Shown piece by piece: positions 43,069-51,802 of a DNA stretch of 64,000 nucleotides. The DNA is from Cyclobacteriaceae bacterium (GTDB taxonomy: Bacteria > Bacteroidota > Bacteroidia > Cytophagales > Cyclobacteriaceae). The notes beneath the pieces are model-generated. The model searched no databases. It worked only from the letters and a program-made list of their open reading frames with translations, and was not told the DNA's origin. Made by a program: the position numbers and the translations under genes. The first letter of the stretch is position 1. Each line of letters begins with the position of its first letter. The stretch spans positions 1 to 64,000 of the forward strand of contig JAOUDZ010000017.1 of assembly GCA_029858965.1 (NCBI GenBank), written 5' to 3'.

Positions 43069-43884
43069 ATGCCCAGGGCAATTCAGTTATACCGTTTGTT
43101 AAATGTGCTAAGCCTTGATGTGGTGGCAGGTGCATTGGTATGTGCACTCTTTTTTGCGCGCGTATTTTCCGTTTCCATTACTCCTTACGGACTATTAGCG
43201 TTAGGCCTTACTGTTTGGATTATTTATACTGCAGATCATCTTCGAGATGCCAGGAGAATTCGACAACCAGCGTCGACAGCGAGACATCGATTTCATCAAC
43301 AGCATTTCAATACGTTGAAAGTTGTAATAGCAGGGATGGTAATTTTGGATGGAGTCACAGTAACATTCATTCCAATTCGTGTACTTGGATGGGGTGCGGC
43401 GCTTATCCTGGCGGTATCTGTTTATCTTGTTACACATAGGTTTCTCAAGTTTCTTAAAGAGCTATTCATCGCTGTAATGTATACGTGCGGGATACTATTG
43501 CCTTCTCTGTCGGTGACGCACGTCGAGCTCAATGCGACGCATTATATCCTAATCCTCCAGTTCGCTATCCTGGCATTGGTTAATTTGTTTATGTTTTCCT
43601 GGTTTGATCGCAAACTGGATCAGCAGGATAAGCAGCATTCATTTGTCACGCTAGTTGGCGACAGGGCAACAAGGATAAGTATTTGGCTTCTCATCACCCT
43701 GGAGGTCTCACTAACACTTATCCACTCCTTTTCAGGGGGGCTTATCAAAGTTTCCCTCTTGCTTAGCTTCATGGGGTTGATGCTGCTCTTGATTTTCATA
43801 TTCCGGGAATTGTTTGCCAAAAATGATTACTATCGGTTGTTGGGAGATGCTGTATTTATGATACCCATATTCTACTTGATATGA
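43069..43884 (+). CDS. UbiA-like multi-helix membrane protein
   Basis: A 271-aa membrane protein with about eight hydrophobic helices. Two acidic loops recall the UbiA prenyltransferase motifs: YTADHLRDARRI (Dx3D type) after helix 2 and FDRKLDQQDKQHSFVTLVGDRATR after helix 5. The classical NDxxDxxxD box is not fully kept, so activity on a prenyl diphosphate is uncertain. A methyltransferase gene overlaps its stop by four bases, like ubiA-ubiE or menA-menG partners, which suggests a lipid-soluble product modified twice. It is likely transcribed from the promoter at 43030. Confidence 0.65.
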   Translation: MPRAIQLYRLLNVLSLDVVAGALVCALFFARVFSVSITPYGLLALGLTVWIIYTADHLRDARRIRQPASTARHRFHQQHFNTLKVVIAGMVILDGVTVTFIPIRVLGWGAALILAVSVYLVTHRFLKFLKELFIAVMYTCGILLPSLSVTHVELNATHYILILQFAILALVNLFMFSWFDRKLDQQDKQHSFVTLVGDRATRISIWLLITLEVSLTLIHSFSGGLIKVSLLLSFMGLMLLLIFIFRELFAKNDYYRLLGDAVFMIPIFYLI

Positions 43885-44543
43885 AAGCGAACAAACTTGG
43901 CGGTTTTGACATAGTTGCCCCGATTTATGATGTGTTGGCAAATCTGGTGTTCGGAAAAAGTATCAGAAATGCGCAGCTGCATTATTTGAGTGAGATCCGG
44001 GAAGGAGGCCGTGTGCTAATTCTCGGTGGGGGCACCGGATGGTTACTTACCGAGTTACTAAGGATTAATCCAGATTGTCAGGTATGGTATATTGAAGCGT
44101 CCGCTAAGATGCTGGAAAAATCATATAAGAAAATTGCCAACCTGCCGAGGGCCAACGTTCATTTCATTCATGGCACAGAAGAACTACTTCCCTTGCACGT
44201 TGGGTATGATGCCGTAATAGCGAATTTTTATTTTGATTTGTTTTCTTCGTCTTCTCTTGAGAAGCCAATGAAAAAAATTGGCAAGTCGGTTTTGCCTTCA
44301 GGCAAATTGCTTGTTTCCGATTTTACTGAAAATGATTCGTGGTGGCAGTCTGCCATGCTTTCAGCTATGTATTTATTTTTCAGATGGGTTTCTGGAATTG
44401 AAGCCACACAGCTTCCGGACTGGCAGCATCAGTTGCGCAATCTTAATTTTGACTGCAAGAAATCCAAGTGCTTCTTTGGGAATTTTATCAAGAGTTCAGT
44501 ATATGAAATCTTCAGACGTGACACAGAATATGGGGCAGGTTAA
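43881..44543 (+). CDS. Class I SAM-dependent methyltransferase (UbiE-like)
   Basis: A 220-aa methyltransferase. Motif I is VLILGGGTGWLLTEL, motif II the acidic EASAKMLEKSYKKI, and post-II HFIHGTEELLPL with YDAVIANFYFDLF. The fold resembles UbiE/COQ5 relatives. The ATG overlaps the UbiA-like stop by four bases (ATGA), strong evidence for joint expression. The substrate is unknown; a quinone or isoprenoid-linked compound is inferred only from the partner. Confidence 0.8.
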   Translation: MKANKLGGFDIVAPIYDVLANLVFGKSIRNAQLHYLSEIREGGRVLILGGGTGWLLTELLRINPDCQVWYIEASAKMLEKSYKKIANLPRANVHFIHGTEELLPLHVGYDAVIANFYFDLFSSSSLEKPMKKIGKSVLPSGKLLVSDFTENDSWWQSAMLSAMYLFFRWVSGIEATQLPDWQHQLRNLNFDCKKSKCFFGNFIKSSVYEIFRRDTEYGAG

Positions 44544-44830
44544 ATGGACCGCAAATGCTGTTGCCCAAGCCGGGTAACCCGCCTGATGGTGACGGGCATT
44601 TATGCGTAATTTTGAAAAATTAATGGACGTTGGGTGGGAATTCCTGCGCCTAAGCAATAATTACCTTGGAACAAAACAAAGTGTTCATTGCTGTTATAAT
44701 TGCAGAATAAACTGCAGGAAAAGACTTTTTATCTCTTGTTTTCTTAGGTGTATAAATTATCTTGCAAAGTCTAGGAACGACCATTTCTAGGGAGCTGAAG
44801 GGGTTAACTTTAGTTCCTTGCTTAACCAAT
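44544..44830. other. Intergenic region of 287 bases before the histidine kinase
   Basis: Contains an imperfect hairpin (outer TGCCC/GGGCA, inner CGGGT-A-ACCCG near 44567-44577) that may end the methyltransferase transcript without a T tract, an isolated TAATTTTG (44607-44614), and a small TGCAG/CTGCA hairpin near 44700. No gene was recognised. Confidence 0.5.
44735..44765 (+). promoter_or_regulatory. Predicted promoter for the histidine kinase
   Basis: CTTG (44735-44738) and TATCTTGC (44758-44765) are separated by 19 bases. Both boxes deviate slightly from TTTG and TAnnTTTG. Transcription would start near 44771, giving a 60-base leader to the ATG at 44831 and excluding the longer TTG start at 44762. 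Confidence 0.4.
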
Positions 44831-46660
44831 ATGCAGGATCTTATAAGGCATTTGCCGGCAGTCATCTATGAGTATTCTATATACCCAGACGGGACGAGGC
44901 GTTTCGACTTTATAAGCGAGGGTTGTGATTCCATTCTGGGTGTTTCGCAACAGCAGGTTATTGACGACCCGAGGATTTTGAACGATATTGTTCTTAAGGA
45001 TGATTTAGCGGATTTCAAGGAATCCTCAGCGGCTTGTGAAAAGGGTGGATTGGAGTGGAATTGGCAAGGCCGCATGGTAGTTCGGGGCAAGGTCAGGTGG
45101 ATAGAGATTCGCGCTAACCATGAATCAAGGGAAGATGGTTTAATTATCAGAAGAGGAATTATTCAGGATGTCACCTTACGGAAAGAAACCTTTAATGAGA
45201 GCGAAGTAGAGTACCAATCCCTCGTAGAGCGATTGCCGATTGGCGTTGCTGTTCAAAACCAAGGCAGTCTGGTATATGTAAATGCCCAGGCCCAAATCAT
45301 ATTGGGCGCTAAAGAAAAACAAGATCTAATCGGCAAAGATGCCTTGAATTTCATAGACCCTGTAACCAACCAGCGTATCACGCCTAGGGTAGAAGTTGCT
45401 GGTGCTTCACCGGAACTCATGGTTGAACAAAAGTGTATGCGTCTGGATGGCAAATTGATCGATGTTGAAACGATGGCTTTCCCCTGCACCTACAATGGAG
45501 AGTCTTGTGTGCAGGTAATATTCAGGGACGTTTCGGAGCGCAAACGAACTGAGACGCGCGTCAAGCGAAATGAGATATTACTGGCGCAACTTTTTCAGAA
45601 TATACCCATGGCTGTGGTGCTATTGGCTGATTCAGGAAAAGTTGAACAGGTAAACAAAGGATTTGAAGAGATGTTTGGTTATACACTCAATGAAATCAGG
45701 GACCGGAGTATTAATGATTTTATAGTACCTGATCAATTAACCCATGAGGGTGTGGACCTGAAAGATCTTATTGCCCAACACAGGGTTATTAGTATCGAAA
45801 CGGTTCGCAGGCATCGCAGCGGAAGAATTGTGAATGTAATTTTATACGGCATGCCCGTAATGTTGGAAAATAAGACAATCGGTATTTATGGCGTATATGT
45901 AGACATAACCGGGCGAAAAAAAATAGAGGAGGAACTAAAGATTAGAAACGCCGAGCTTGATAATTTTGTCTATAAGGTGTCACATGATCTGCGGGCGCCA
46001 CTTTCTTCTATTTTGGGTTTGGTAAACCTGGCCAGACTTCCTGGGAACACTGATAACCCCATGGATTATATCGACATTATCGGAACAAAAGTTGAGCACC
46101 TTGATCATTTTATTGGCGACGTGTTAAGCCATTCGAAAAATCTTAAGATGGAAGTGGGTGTGGAGAAAGTGGACTTTGACGCTATAATAGAGCAGACTTT
46201 TAATGATCTTAATTACCTGGAGGGGGCGAAAGGCATTAATCGTATTGTCAAGATAGATGGGATTGATTTTTACAGCGATCCGTGGCGTGTTGCCGAGATA
46301 GTTCGCAACCTGATTTCCAATGCCATTAAATACCGGAAATTGGATGAGGAGAAATCTGAAATTGGAATTAAAATCAACGTTGATCACTTGCGTGCCGAAA
46401 TCGTATTTGCTGATAATGGAATTGGGATCGATGAACATAATCTTGCCAAAGTTTTTGAAATGTTTTATCGTGCCACAGAGCAATCTGACGGGTCTGGTAT
46501 TGGTCTTTACATTGTTAAAAATGCAGTCGATAAACTTAGCGGACAAATTTCTGTAGCCAGCCGGTTAATGCAGGGCACAAGGTTTAGTATTATATTGCCC
46601 AATCGCATCAATAGTGTCATCAGTCAAATGCCCAACTCAATAGGCGTTGAAGAGCGATGA
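44831..46660 (+). CDS. Sensor histidine kinase with three PAS domains
   Basis: A 609-aa soluble kinase with no signal peptide or transmembrane helix. Three PAS domains in series are seen: about 5-110 (LPAVIYEYSIYPDG, with a following PAC-like segment), 130-240 (ERLPIGVAVQNQG) and 255-370 (NIPMAVVLLADSGKVEQVN). Then come HisKA with phospho-acceptor His in YKVSHDLRAPLSSILG and HATPase_c with LISNAIKYR (N box), FADNGIGI (G1) and SDGSGIGLYIVKN (G2). No response regulator is adjacent. The next gene overlaps its stop by four bases. The signal is unknown; it is presumably cytosolic. Confidence 0.9.
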   Translation: MQDLIRHLPAVIYEYSIYPDGTRRFDFISEGCDSILGVSQQQVIDDPRILNDIVLKDDLADFKESSAACEKGGLEWNWQGRMVVRGKVRWIEIRANHESREDGLIIRRGIIQDVTLRKETFNESEVEYQSLVERLPIGVAVQNQGSLVYVNAQAQIILGAKEKQDLIGKDALNFIDPVTNQRITPRVEVAGASPELMVEQKCMRLDGKLIDVETMAFPCTYNGESCVQVIFRDVSERKRTETRVKRNEILLAQLFQNIPMAVVLLADSGKVEQVNKGFEEMFGYTLNEIRDRSINDFIVPDQLTHEGVDLKDLIAQHRVISIETVRRHRSGRIVNVILYGMPVMLENKTIGIYGVYVDITGRKKIEEELKIRNAELDNFVYKVSHDLRAPLSSILGLVNLARLPGNTDNPMDYIDIIGTKVEHLDHFIGDVLSHSKNLKMEVGVEKVDFDAIIEQTFNDLNYLEGAKGINRIVKIDGIDFYSDPWRVAEIVRNLISNAIKYRKLDEEKSEIGIKINVDHLRAEIVFADNGIGIDEHNLAKVFEMFYRATEQSDGSGIGLYIVKNAVDKLSGQISVASRLMQGTRFSIILPNRINSVISQMPNSIGVEER

Positions 46661-47826
46661 AGATACTGGAGGTTATTACACCAGAGCAAGAAAAGGAATT
46701 CCTGATGCTACCGGTAAGGCTTTATAAAAATGAGCCTCATTGGATCCGGCCTCTGGATAAAGATATTCTTGATGTTTTTGATAAGGTGAAAAATAAGGCT
46801 TTCAGGCATGGGGAATGTATTCATTGGATTTTAGTAAACGATCAGCAAGAAACTATTGGCCGGGTGGCTGCATTTGTCAACAATAAGACAGTAACCAAGG
46901 GGAATGAGCAACCCACCGGGGGAATGGGTTTTTTTGAGTGTATTCAGGATAAAGCCGCGGCCTTTATGCTTTTTGATGCATGTCGGAAATGGCTCGAAAC
47001 AAGGGGCATGGAGGCGATGGATGGGCCTATTAATTTTGGAAATCGTGATCGCTGGTGGGGTCTCCTGGTCGAAGGTTTTGACCGTGAACCAAATTATCAA
47101 TGCAACTATAATTTTTCATATTATCAGGATTTTTTTGAAGCTTATGGATTCCAGGTATACTTCTACCAGTTTACATTTCATCGGCCGGTTCAAGGACCAC
47201 TCTCTCCAAAACTGGCCGTCAAAGCCGCTTTGGCGGCAAAAGATCCAAATTACGAATTTCGCTACCTGAGAAAGAATGAAATGAGCAAGCTTCCGGCATA
47301 TATCCTGTCCGTTTACAATAAGGCGTGGGCCAACCGTTTTGAAAACCCCGAGCTTTCGATGCTTCAGGCACAGCTTATTGTTAAACAAATGAAACCAATT
47401 ATGGATCGTCGACTATTGTACTTCGGATTTTACAGGGGTGAGCCCGTTAGTTTCTTTCTTTCACTTCCTGAAATCAATCAGGTATTTAAGTATGTTAACG
47501 GCAGGCTTAATTGGATTGGAAAAATAAAATTTCTATGGCATGCTTTGATAAAAACAAACCGAAAAGCTTTTGGTATTTTATTTGGCGTTGCGCCTGAACA
47601 TCAGGGCAAGGGTTTGGACGGCGCAATGGTTATGGAATCACGAAGGGTTCTGCAGGATGAATACAAGCGATACGATGAATATGAGATGAACTGGATAGGT
47701 GATTTTAATCCGAAAATGATTAATGTCGTCGATCAAGTGGGGGCAAAGATATGTAAAAGACATGCTACCTATAGAAAGCTATTTGATGAAACAAAGCCCT
47801 TTAAGAGAGCGCCAATTCTAAACTAA
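46657..47826 (+). CDS. GNAT-like acyltransferase family protein, function unknown
   Basis: A 389-aa soluble protein. The N-terminal half has PVRLYKNEPHWIRPLDKDI and GPINFGNRDRWWGLLVEG, both seen in a conserved family related to E. coli YghO. The C-terminal half has a GNAT-like acetyl-CoA stretch (GILFGVAPEHQGKGLDGAMV, with the Q/R-x-x-G-x-G/A pattern). The substrate is not known. ATG overlaps the kinase stop (ATGA), and the DedA-like gene starts two bases after its own stop, so three genes are linked. Confidence 0.7.
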   Translation: MKILEVITPEQEKEFLMLPVRLYKNEPHWIRPLDKDILDVFDKVKNKAFRHGECIHWILVNDQQETIGRVAAFVNNKTVTKGNEQPTGGMGFFECIQDKAAAFMLFDACRKWLETRGMEAMDGPINFGNRDRWWGLLVEGFDREPNYQCNYNFSYYQDFFEAYGFQVYFYQFTFHRPVQGPLSPKLAVKAALAAKDPNYEFRYLRKNEMSKLPAYILSVYNKAWANRFENPELSMLQAQLIVKQMKPIMDRRLLYFGFYRGEPVSFFLSLPEINQVFKYVNGRLNWIGKIKFLWHALIKTNRKAFGILFGVAPEHQGKGLDGAMVMESRRVLQDEYKRYDEYEMNWIGDFNPKMINVVDQVGAKICKRHATYRKLFDETKPFKRAPILN

Positions 47827-47828
47827 AT

Positions 47829-48416
47829 ATGCAGGAGAACGAAGAAACCAAGTCTGGCTTTCTGTTTAAGAACTTGGTGAGAGGGTTGTTGGGGTTTGCC
47901 ATTTTTATTACCGCTTTTATCTTTTTTGAAGATTACATTGAGCAGCATTTTCAGTCCCACATTCAGGATTTTCGGGCGAATGGACCTTTGCTGTACGGTA
48001 TTTTTACGCTGTCTGAAATTGTCTTTGGAATTCTGCCGCCGGAACTTTTTATGCTGGTATGGGTTACTTCAAAAGCGACTCTGGCGGAGTACACTTTGAA
48101 TCTCGCAAACCTGACGCTGATCTCATACGGTGCCGGGATTTTAGGTTATTTTATCGGTAAGTTTTTTTCCAAAGCACCGATATATAAACACATGAGCGAA
48201 AGATATCTCGACCAATACAAGGACCAATTGAAACGTTTTGGCGGTTATCTGGTGCTGGTGGGTGCCATTACACCTTTACCGTTTTCGGCAACCTGTATGC
48301 TGGCGGGCTCTGTGAACTACCCCTTCAGAACGTTTCTGTTAATCAGCGTCGCACGGGTGATGCGTTTCGCAGTATATGGTTGGATGGTATGGTCTTTTCC
48401 TAATTGGTTTTCCTGA
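47829..48416 (+). CDS. VTT/DedA-like membrane protein
   Basis: A 195-aa membrane protein with about four to five helices. The region YLVLVGAITPLPFSATCMLAG with a following Arg-containing helix (LISVARVMRFAVYG) matches the VTT (SNARE-associated/DedA) signature of small lipid flippases. The other family hallmark, an acidic residue in the first re-entrant loop, is seen near EIVFGILPPELF. It is third in the kinase - GNAT group. hemH follows with its own promoter. Confidence 0.72.
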   Translation: MQENEETKSGFLFKNLVRGLLGFAIFITAFIFFEDYIEQHFQSHIQDFRANGPLLYGIFTLSEIVFGILPPELFMLVWVTSKATLAEYTLNLANLTLISYGAGILGYFIGKFFSKAPIYKHMSERYLDQYKDQLKRFGGYLVLVGAITPLPFSATCMLAGSVNYPFRTFLLISVARVMRFAVYGWMVWSFPNWFS

Positions 48417-48457
48417 TGATGCAGCGGCAGCAAAACCGCTGTGCCGTTTCAACCTTT

Positions 48458-48488
48458 TTTGCCAGAAAATGTTAATGTTTTAATTTTC
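48458..48488 (+). promoter_or_regulatory. Predicted hemH promoter
   Basis: TTTG at 48458-48461 and TAATTTTC at 48481-48488, spaced by 19 bases, one mismatch in the -7. Transcription would begin near 48494, ten bases before the ATG at 48504. This excludes the longer frame beginning at 48441. Confidence 0.5.
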
Positions 48489-48503
48489 AGCCGATTTAGA
48501 TGT

Positions 48504-49514
48504 ATGAAAAGCAAAACCGGAGTTTTACTCGTTAATTTAGGCACACCAGACAGCCCTTCAGTAAAAGATGTCAGATCCTATCTTTCGCAGTTTCTCAATG
48601 ACCCCCGCGTTATCGATATTCCCTGGTTGTTGCGGAAAATACTGGTGAATCTGATTATCGTGCCTTTCCGTGCGCCAAAGTCCGCAGCCATATACAAGAA
48701 ACTCTGGACGGCCAATGGATCACCTTTGCTATTCTACAGCAAGCGCGTCCAGGCCCTTTTGCAAGAAGCACTCAGCAGTGAATATGAGGTGCATCTCGCC
48801 ATGCGATACAAGAATCCGTCTATCCCTGGTGTACTGGAAATCATGCGAAAGCAGAACTATGAAAGGATTATTATACTTCCCATGTTTCCGCAATATGCAT
48901 CAGCTTCGACAGGCTCAGCCATGGAAGAGGTGATGCGCGTTATTAGGACATGGTGGACGATTCCGGAATTGAAGTTTATCAGCCAGTATTACGACAATCC
49001 AACATTCATCGATGCATTGGAAGAACGGGGAAGGCAATATGATCTTGACGCCTACGACCATATTCTCTTTTCTTACCACGGGCTACCCGAACGGCAGGTC
49101 GACAAAGTCTATACGGCGGGTTTATGCTCGGACCACAACTGCGAGAATGAAATTACAGAAGAGAATAAGTTCTGCTACAAAGCAACGTGCTATGCGACAA
49201 CACGCATGCTGGTTGCACGATTGAATATCCCGGCGGACAAGTACACTGTATGTTTTCAATCCCGATTGGACAAAAAATGGCTCGAGCCATTTTCCGATAA
49301 AGTTGTTGAAGCATGTGGCCGAAAAGGGATGAAGAAAATTTTGGTTTTTTCACCTGCCTTCACAGCCGACTGTTTGGAAACAATTATTGAAATCGGAGAT
49401 GAGTACCAGGATCTCTTTAAAGCCCATGGTGGGGAAAAAGTCCAGCTGGTAGAAAGCCTGAATGATCATCCCCTTTGGATTAAGACTTTGAAAGAACTGG
49501 TTCTAGAGAAATGA
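48504..49514 (+). CDS. hemH: Ferrochelatase
   Basis: Inserts ferrous iron into protoporphyrin IX, the last heme step. The 336-aa enzyme starts GVLLVNLGTPDSPSVKDVR, and shows the metal-site His in FSYHGLPERQ and the C-terminal FSPAFTADCLETIIEI with its conserved Glu. The insert CSDHNCENEITEENKFCYKATCYAT has several Cys, as in some ferrochelatases that carry a 2Fe-2S cluster, but a cluster cannot be claimed. With hemD and hemW in the window, heme genes are scattered rather than clustered. Confidence 0.95.
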   Translation: MKSKTGVLLVNLGTPDSPSVKDVRSYLSQFLNDPRVIDIPWLLRKILVNLIIVPFRAPKSAAIYKKLWTANGSPLLFYSKRVQALLQEALSSEYEVHLAMRYKNPSIPGVLEIMRKQNYERIIILPMFPQYASASTGSAMEEVMRVIRTWWTIPELKFISQYYDNPTFIDALEERGRQYDLDAYDHILFSYHGLPERQVDKVYTAGLCSDHNCENEITEENKFCYKATCYATTRMLVARLNIPADKYTVCFQSRLDKKWLEPFSDKVVEACGRKGMKKILVFSPAFTADCLETIIEIGDEYQDLFKAHGGEKVQLVESLNDHPLWIKTLKELVLEK

Positions 49515-49554
49515 ATCTTGTGACGAGTGTTTTCAAAATGTGTGCAAATTAATT

Positions 49555-49956
49555 TCACTCTTCCAGCATATCCTTTAGTTCGATTTCCAATGCGCGGGTA
49601 CTAATGAAAATCTCGTTTAGCGAGAGCCCCAATGAAAGCAACAGTGAAAGCAGGCTCAGTCCAAACATACCATACGCCCAATGGTCATATTGAAGATAGA
49701 AGGATAGCATGCTCAGCACACAAAAGAAAAAGCTTATTATTCCTGAGGCTTGCATTTGTTTGACAAGGACCAGTCGTTTCTTCAGATTGGTGATTTGTGC
49801 TTTGATAAGATCGCGGTCTTCCCCAACTTGTTTGTATTGTCCGTGTAAATTCCTGATTAATGTTGCCAGCGCCAAAAATCGATTAGTGTACGCCAGCATC
49901 ATCAGGGTAATGGCCGGAAAAAGAAGGGCAGGCGTGTTTATGGAAATCATTTGCAT
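49555..49956 (-). CDS. DUF2721 membrane protein
   Basis: A 133-aa protein with an N-terminal helix (about 5-25, TPALLFPAITLMMLAYTNRFLAL), a charged coiled-coil loop (about 34-62) and two C-terminal helices. This is the DUF2721 layout. Function unknown. The gene lies nine bases downstream of the MFS gene on the same strand, so it is the last gene of a NadR-like - MFS - DUF2721 run. Confidence 0.75.
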   Translation of the reverse strand: MQMISINTPALLFPAITLMMLAYTNRFLALATLIRNLHGQYKQVGEDRDLIKAQITNLKKRLVLVKQMQASGIISFFFCVLSMLSFYLQYDHWAYGMFGLSLLSLLLSLGLSLNEIFISTRALEIELKDMLEE

Positions 49957-49965
49957 GGGTTAAAA

Positions 49966-51204
49966 TTAATGAACGCGCTGCAGTTTCCGCAGCGATTTTG
50001 CGAGCAGTGAGATAACACTTACTGAAAGCAGTGTCATGCATCCGCCAAAGATCACGGAAGGGACTACACCCAATAGTTTTGCTGCTACACCTGATTCGAA
50101 CATGCCAATTTCGTTTGAAGAACCGATGAAGATATGGTTCACTGCCGAAACACGGCCTTTCATGTTTTCGGGCGTTAATGTCTGCAGCAGTGTACCGCGA
50201 ATAATCACGCTCACGCAATCAAATATGCCGCTCATCATCAGCAAAAACAATGAAAGCCAAAAGTTAGTGGAGACAGCAAATGAGATCATGCATACGCCAA
50301 ACCCGGCAACACTATACAATAGGATTTTGCCGGTATTTTTCATAATCGGATGATGCGTAATATAGAAAGCCATCATCAGTGCACCCACCGCGGGGGCGGC
50401 CCTGAGAATCCCTAACCCTTCAGGACCTACGCGCAAAATCTCTTTTGCGAAGATGGGCAATAACGCAACAGCACCGCCAAACAAAACCGCAAACAAATCC
50501 AGCGAGATGGCGCCGAGAATAATCTGGTTGCGAAAAACAAAACGCAAACCCGCCCTTATTTTATCGACCATTCCCTGCTCATCGCTTGCCGGAGGCAAAG
50601 GCTTGTTGGTTACACCAACTGCAAGCACCAGGCCTGCCAACATCAGTACCACATCAGCGGTGTAAGATGCCCTGATGCCAAGAAAGCCATACAGAAAACC
50701 GCCGATAGCCGGTCCGCCAATAGCAGCTGTTTCCCATAGCGTGCTATTCCACGTAATTGCATTGCTGTAGAGTTCACGTGGTATCAGTTGGGGCATGTAG
50801 GCAAACATTGCAGGTGAAATGAATCCACGCGATATGCCGCTGACGAAAATTACAACGTAAATAGGAATAGCACCGTAAAGTTGCAGGAAGTCACCGAGGT
50901 CAAGGGTAAAGAAAAGTAAGGCAAGTGAGCAAAGTAATAGTGTGCTAACGCAGGCTAAAATTATTTTTTTTCGTTGTACCAAATCGGCAACATGACCGGC
51001 ATAAAGGGAAACCCCAATACTGGGGATGGCTTCTGCCAAGCCTATCAACCCAAGGGATAATGGATCGTGAGTAAGGTCATATACTTGCCACGCCACCACC
51101 ACAGATTGAATTTGTATGGCCAGCGTAACGCAAAACCTGGCGGTGATGAATAGCCGAAAGTCGGGTAGTTTAAGTGCCGCGTACGGCCCTGTCGGGATGT
51201 TCAT
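49966..51204 (-). CDS. MFS transporter (EntS-like)
   Basis: A 412-aa transporter with twelve predicted helices. The A-motif between helices 2 and 3 is GHVADLVQRKKI and the helix-2 GLAEAIPSIGVSLYAG segment is typical of the MFS_3 (enterobactin exporter-like) group. The substrate is unknown; no siderophore genes are close. Its start overlaps the stop of the NadR-like gene by four bases. Confidence 0.85.
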   Translation of the reverse strand: MNIPTGPYAALKLPDFRLFITARFCVTLAIQIQSVVVAWQVYDLTHDPLSLGLIGLAEAIPSIGVSLYAGHVADLVQRKKIILACVSTLLLCSLALLFFTLDLGDFLQLYGAIPIYVVIFVSGISRGFISPAMFAYMPQLIPRELYSNAITWNSTLWETAAIGGPAIGGFLYGFLGIRASYTADVVLMLAGLVLAVGVTNKPLPPASDEQGMVDKIRAGLRFVFRNQIILGAISLDLFAVLFGGAVALLPIFAKEILRVGPEGLGILRAAPAVGALMMAFYITHHPIMKNTGKILLYSVAGFGVCMISFAVSTNFWLSLFLLMMSGIFDCVSVIIRGTLLQTLTPENMKGRVSAVNHIFIGSSNEIGMFESGVAAKLLGVVPSVIFGGCMTLLSVSVISLLAKSLRKLQRVH

Positions 51205-51737
51205 TCTAAAATTTTTTCTACCGCATCAATCGCAGCCTTAATCCGGCTTTCCCGTTCCCCTTTTATTTCAACGAAGGGAACTGTTTGATTTGTCATTTCA
51301 TTTAAATACAGTTGGTATAATTGGTCTCGCTTATCAGGGTGTTCGCGTTGGGGATCTTCTTCCCAGGGAACGTCGACATAGGTAAGCAGGTACAAGTCGT
51401 ATTTTCGATGGGCAATCTGCAGCAGTATTTCCTCATCACAATTTCCGAACTTGAACTCACTCCATACTTTAATTACATATAAGTTTGTATCACAGAACAT
51501 AACGGAATGGCTTCCACGGACCCATTCGTCTTCCAGTCTCACCTGACCACGTGCAATGGCAAGCAAATCATGTTGTTGATAAGGACGAATCAGGTTATTG
51601 ATATAACCCCTGGCGTATTCAGGCACCCAGCTGGTCTTGAAGTGCCCGGCCAAATGCTCGGCAAGTTCAGATTTGCCGGTGCATTCCGGACCAATCACCG
51701 CGACTTTTCTTACCATTGGCAGTGAAATTGAATTCAT
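51201..51737 (-). CDS. NadR-like P-loop ATPase/kinase
   Basis: A 178-aa protein with Walker A GPECTGKSELAEHL, followed by the NadR C-terminal-type VPEYARGYI and the FCDTNLYVIKVW segment. These match the ribosylnicotinamide kinase part of NadR, standing alone without adenylyltransferase or DNA-binding domains. It could phosphorylate nicotinamide riboside, in line with nadD at 0.6 kb, but PnuC is absent here. The frame may also begin at internal Met 51716. It is first of a three-gene minus-strand run. Confidence 0.75.
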   Translation of the reverse strand: MNSISLPMVRKVAVIGPECTGKSELAEHLAGHFKTSWVPEYARGYINNLIRPYQQHDLLAIARGQVRLEDEWVRGSHSVMFCDTNLYVIKVWSEFKFGNCDEEILLQIAHRKYDLYLLTYVDVPWEEDPQREHPDKRDQLYQLYLNEMTNQTVPFVEIKGERESRIKAAIDAVEKILE

Positions 51738-51802
51738 AGGTCGAAAATCGTGTATATTTCTCTAAAATTCGAGCGATAATTGACTTTCTAAATATTTGTA
51801 TT

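Noticed and set aside
44559-44596. Hairpin TGCCC...GGGCA with inner CGGGTAACCCG as a terminator or RNA
   Set aside because: No T tract follows and the inner palindrome leaves too small a loop; kept only as a note in the intergenic entry.
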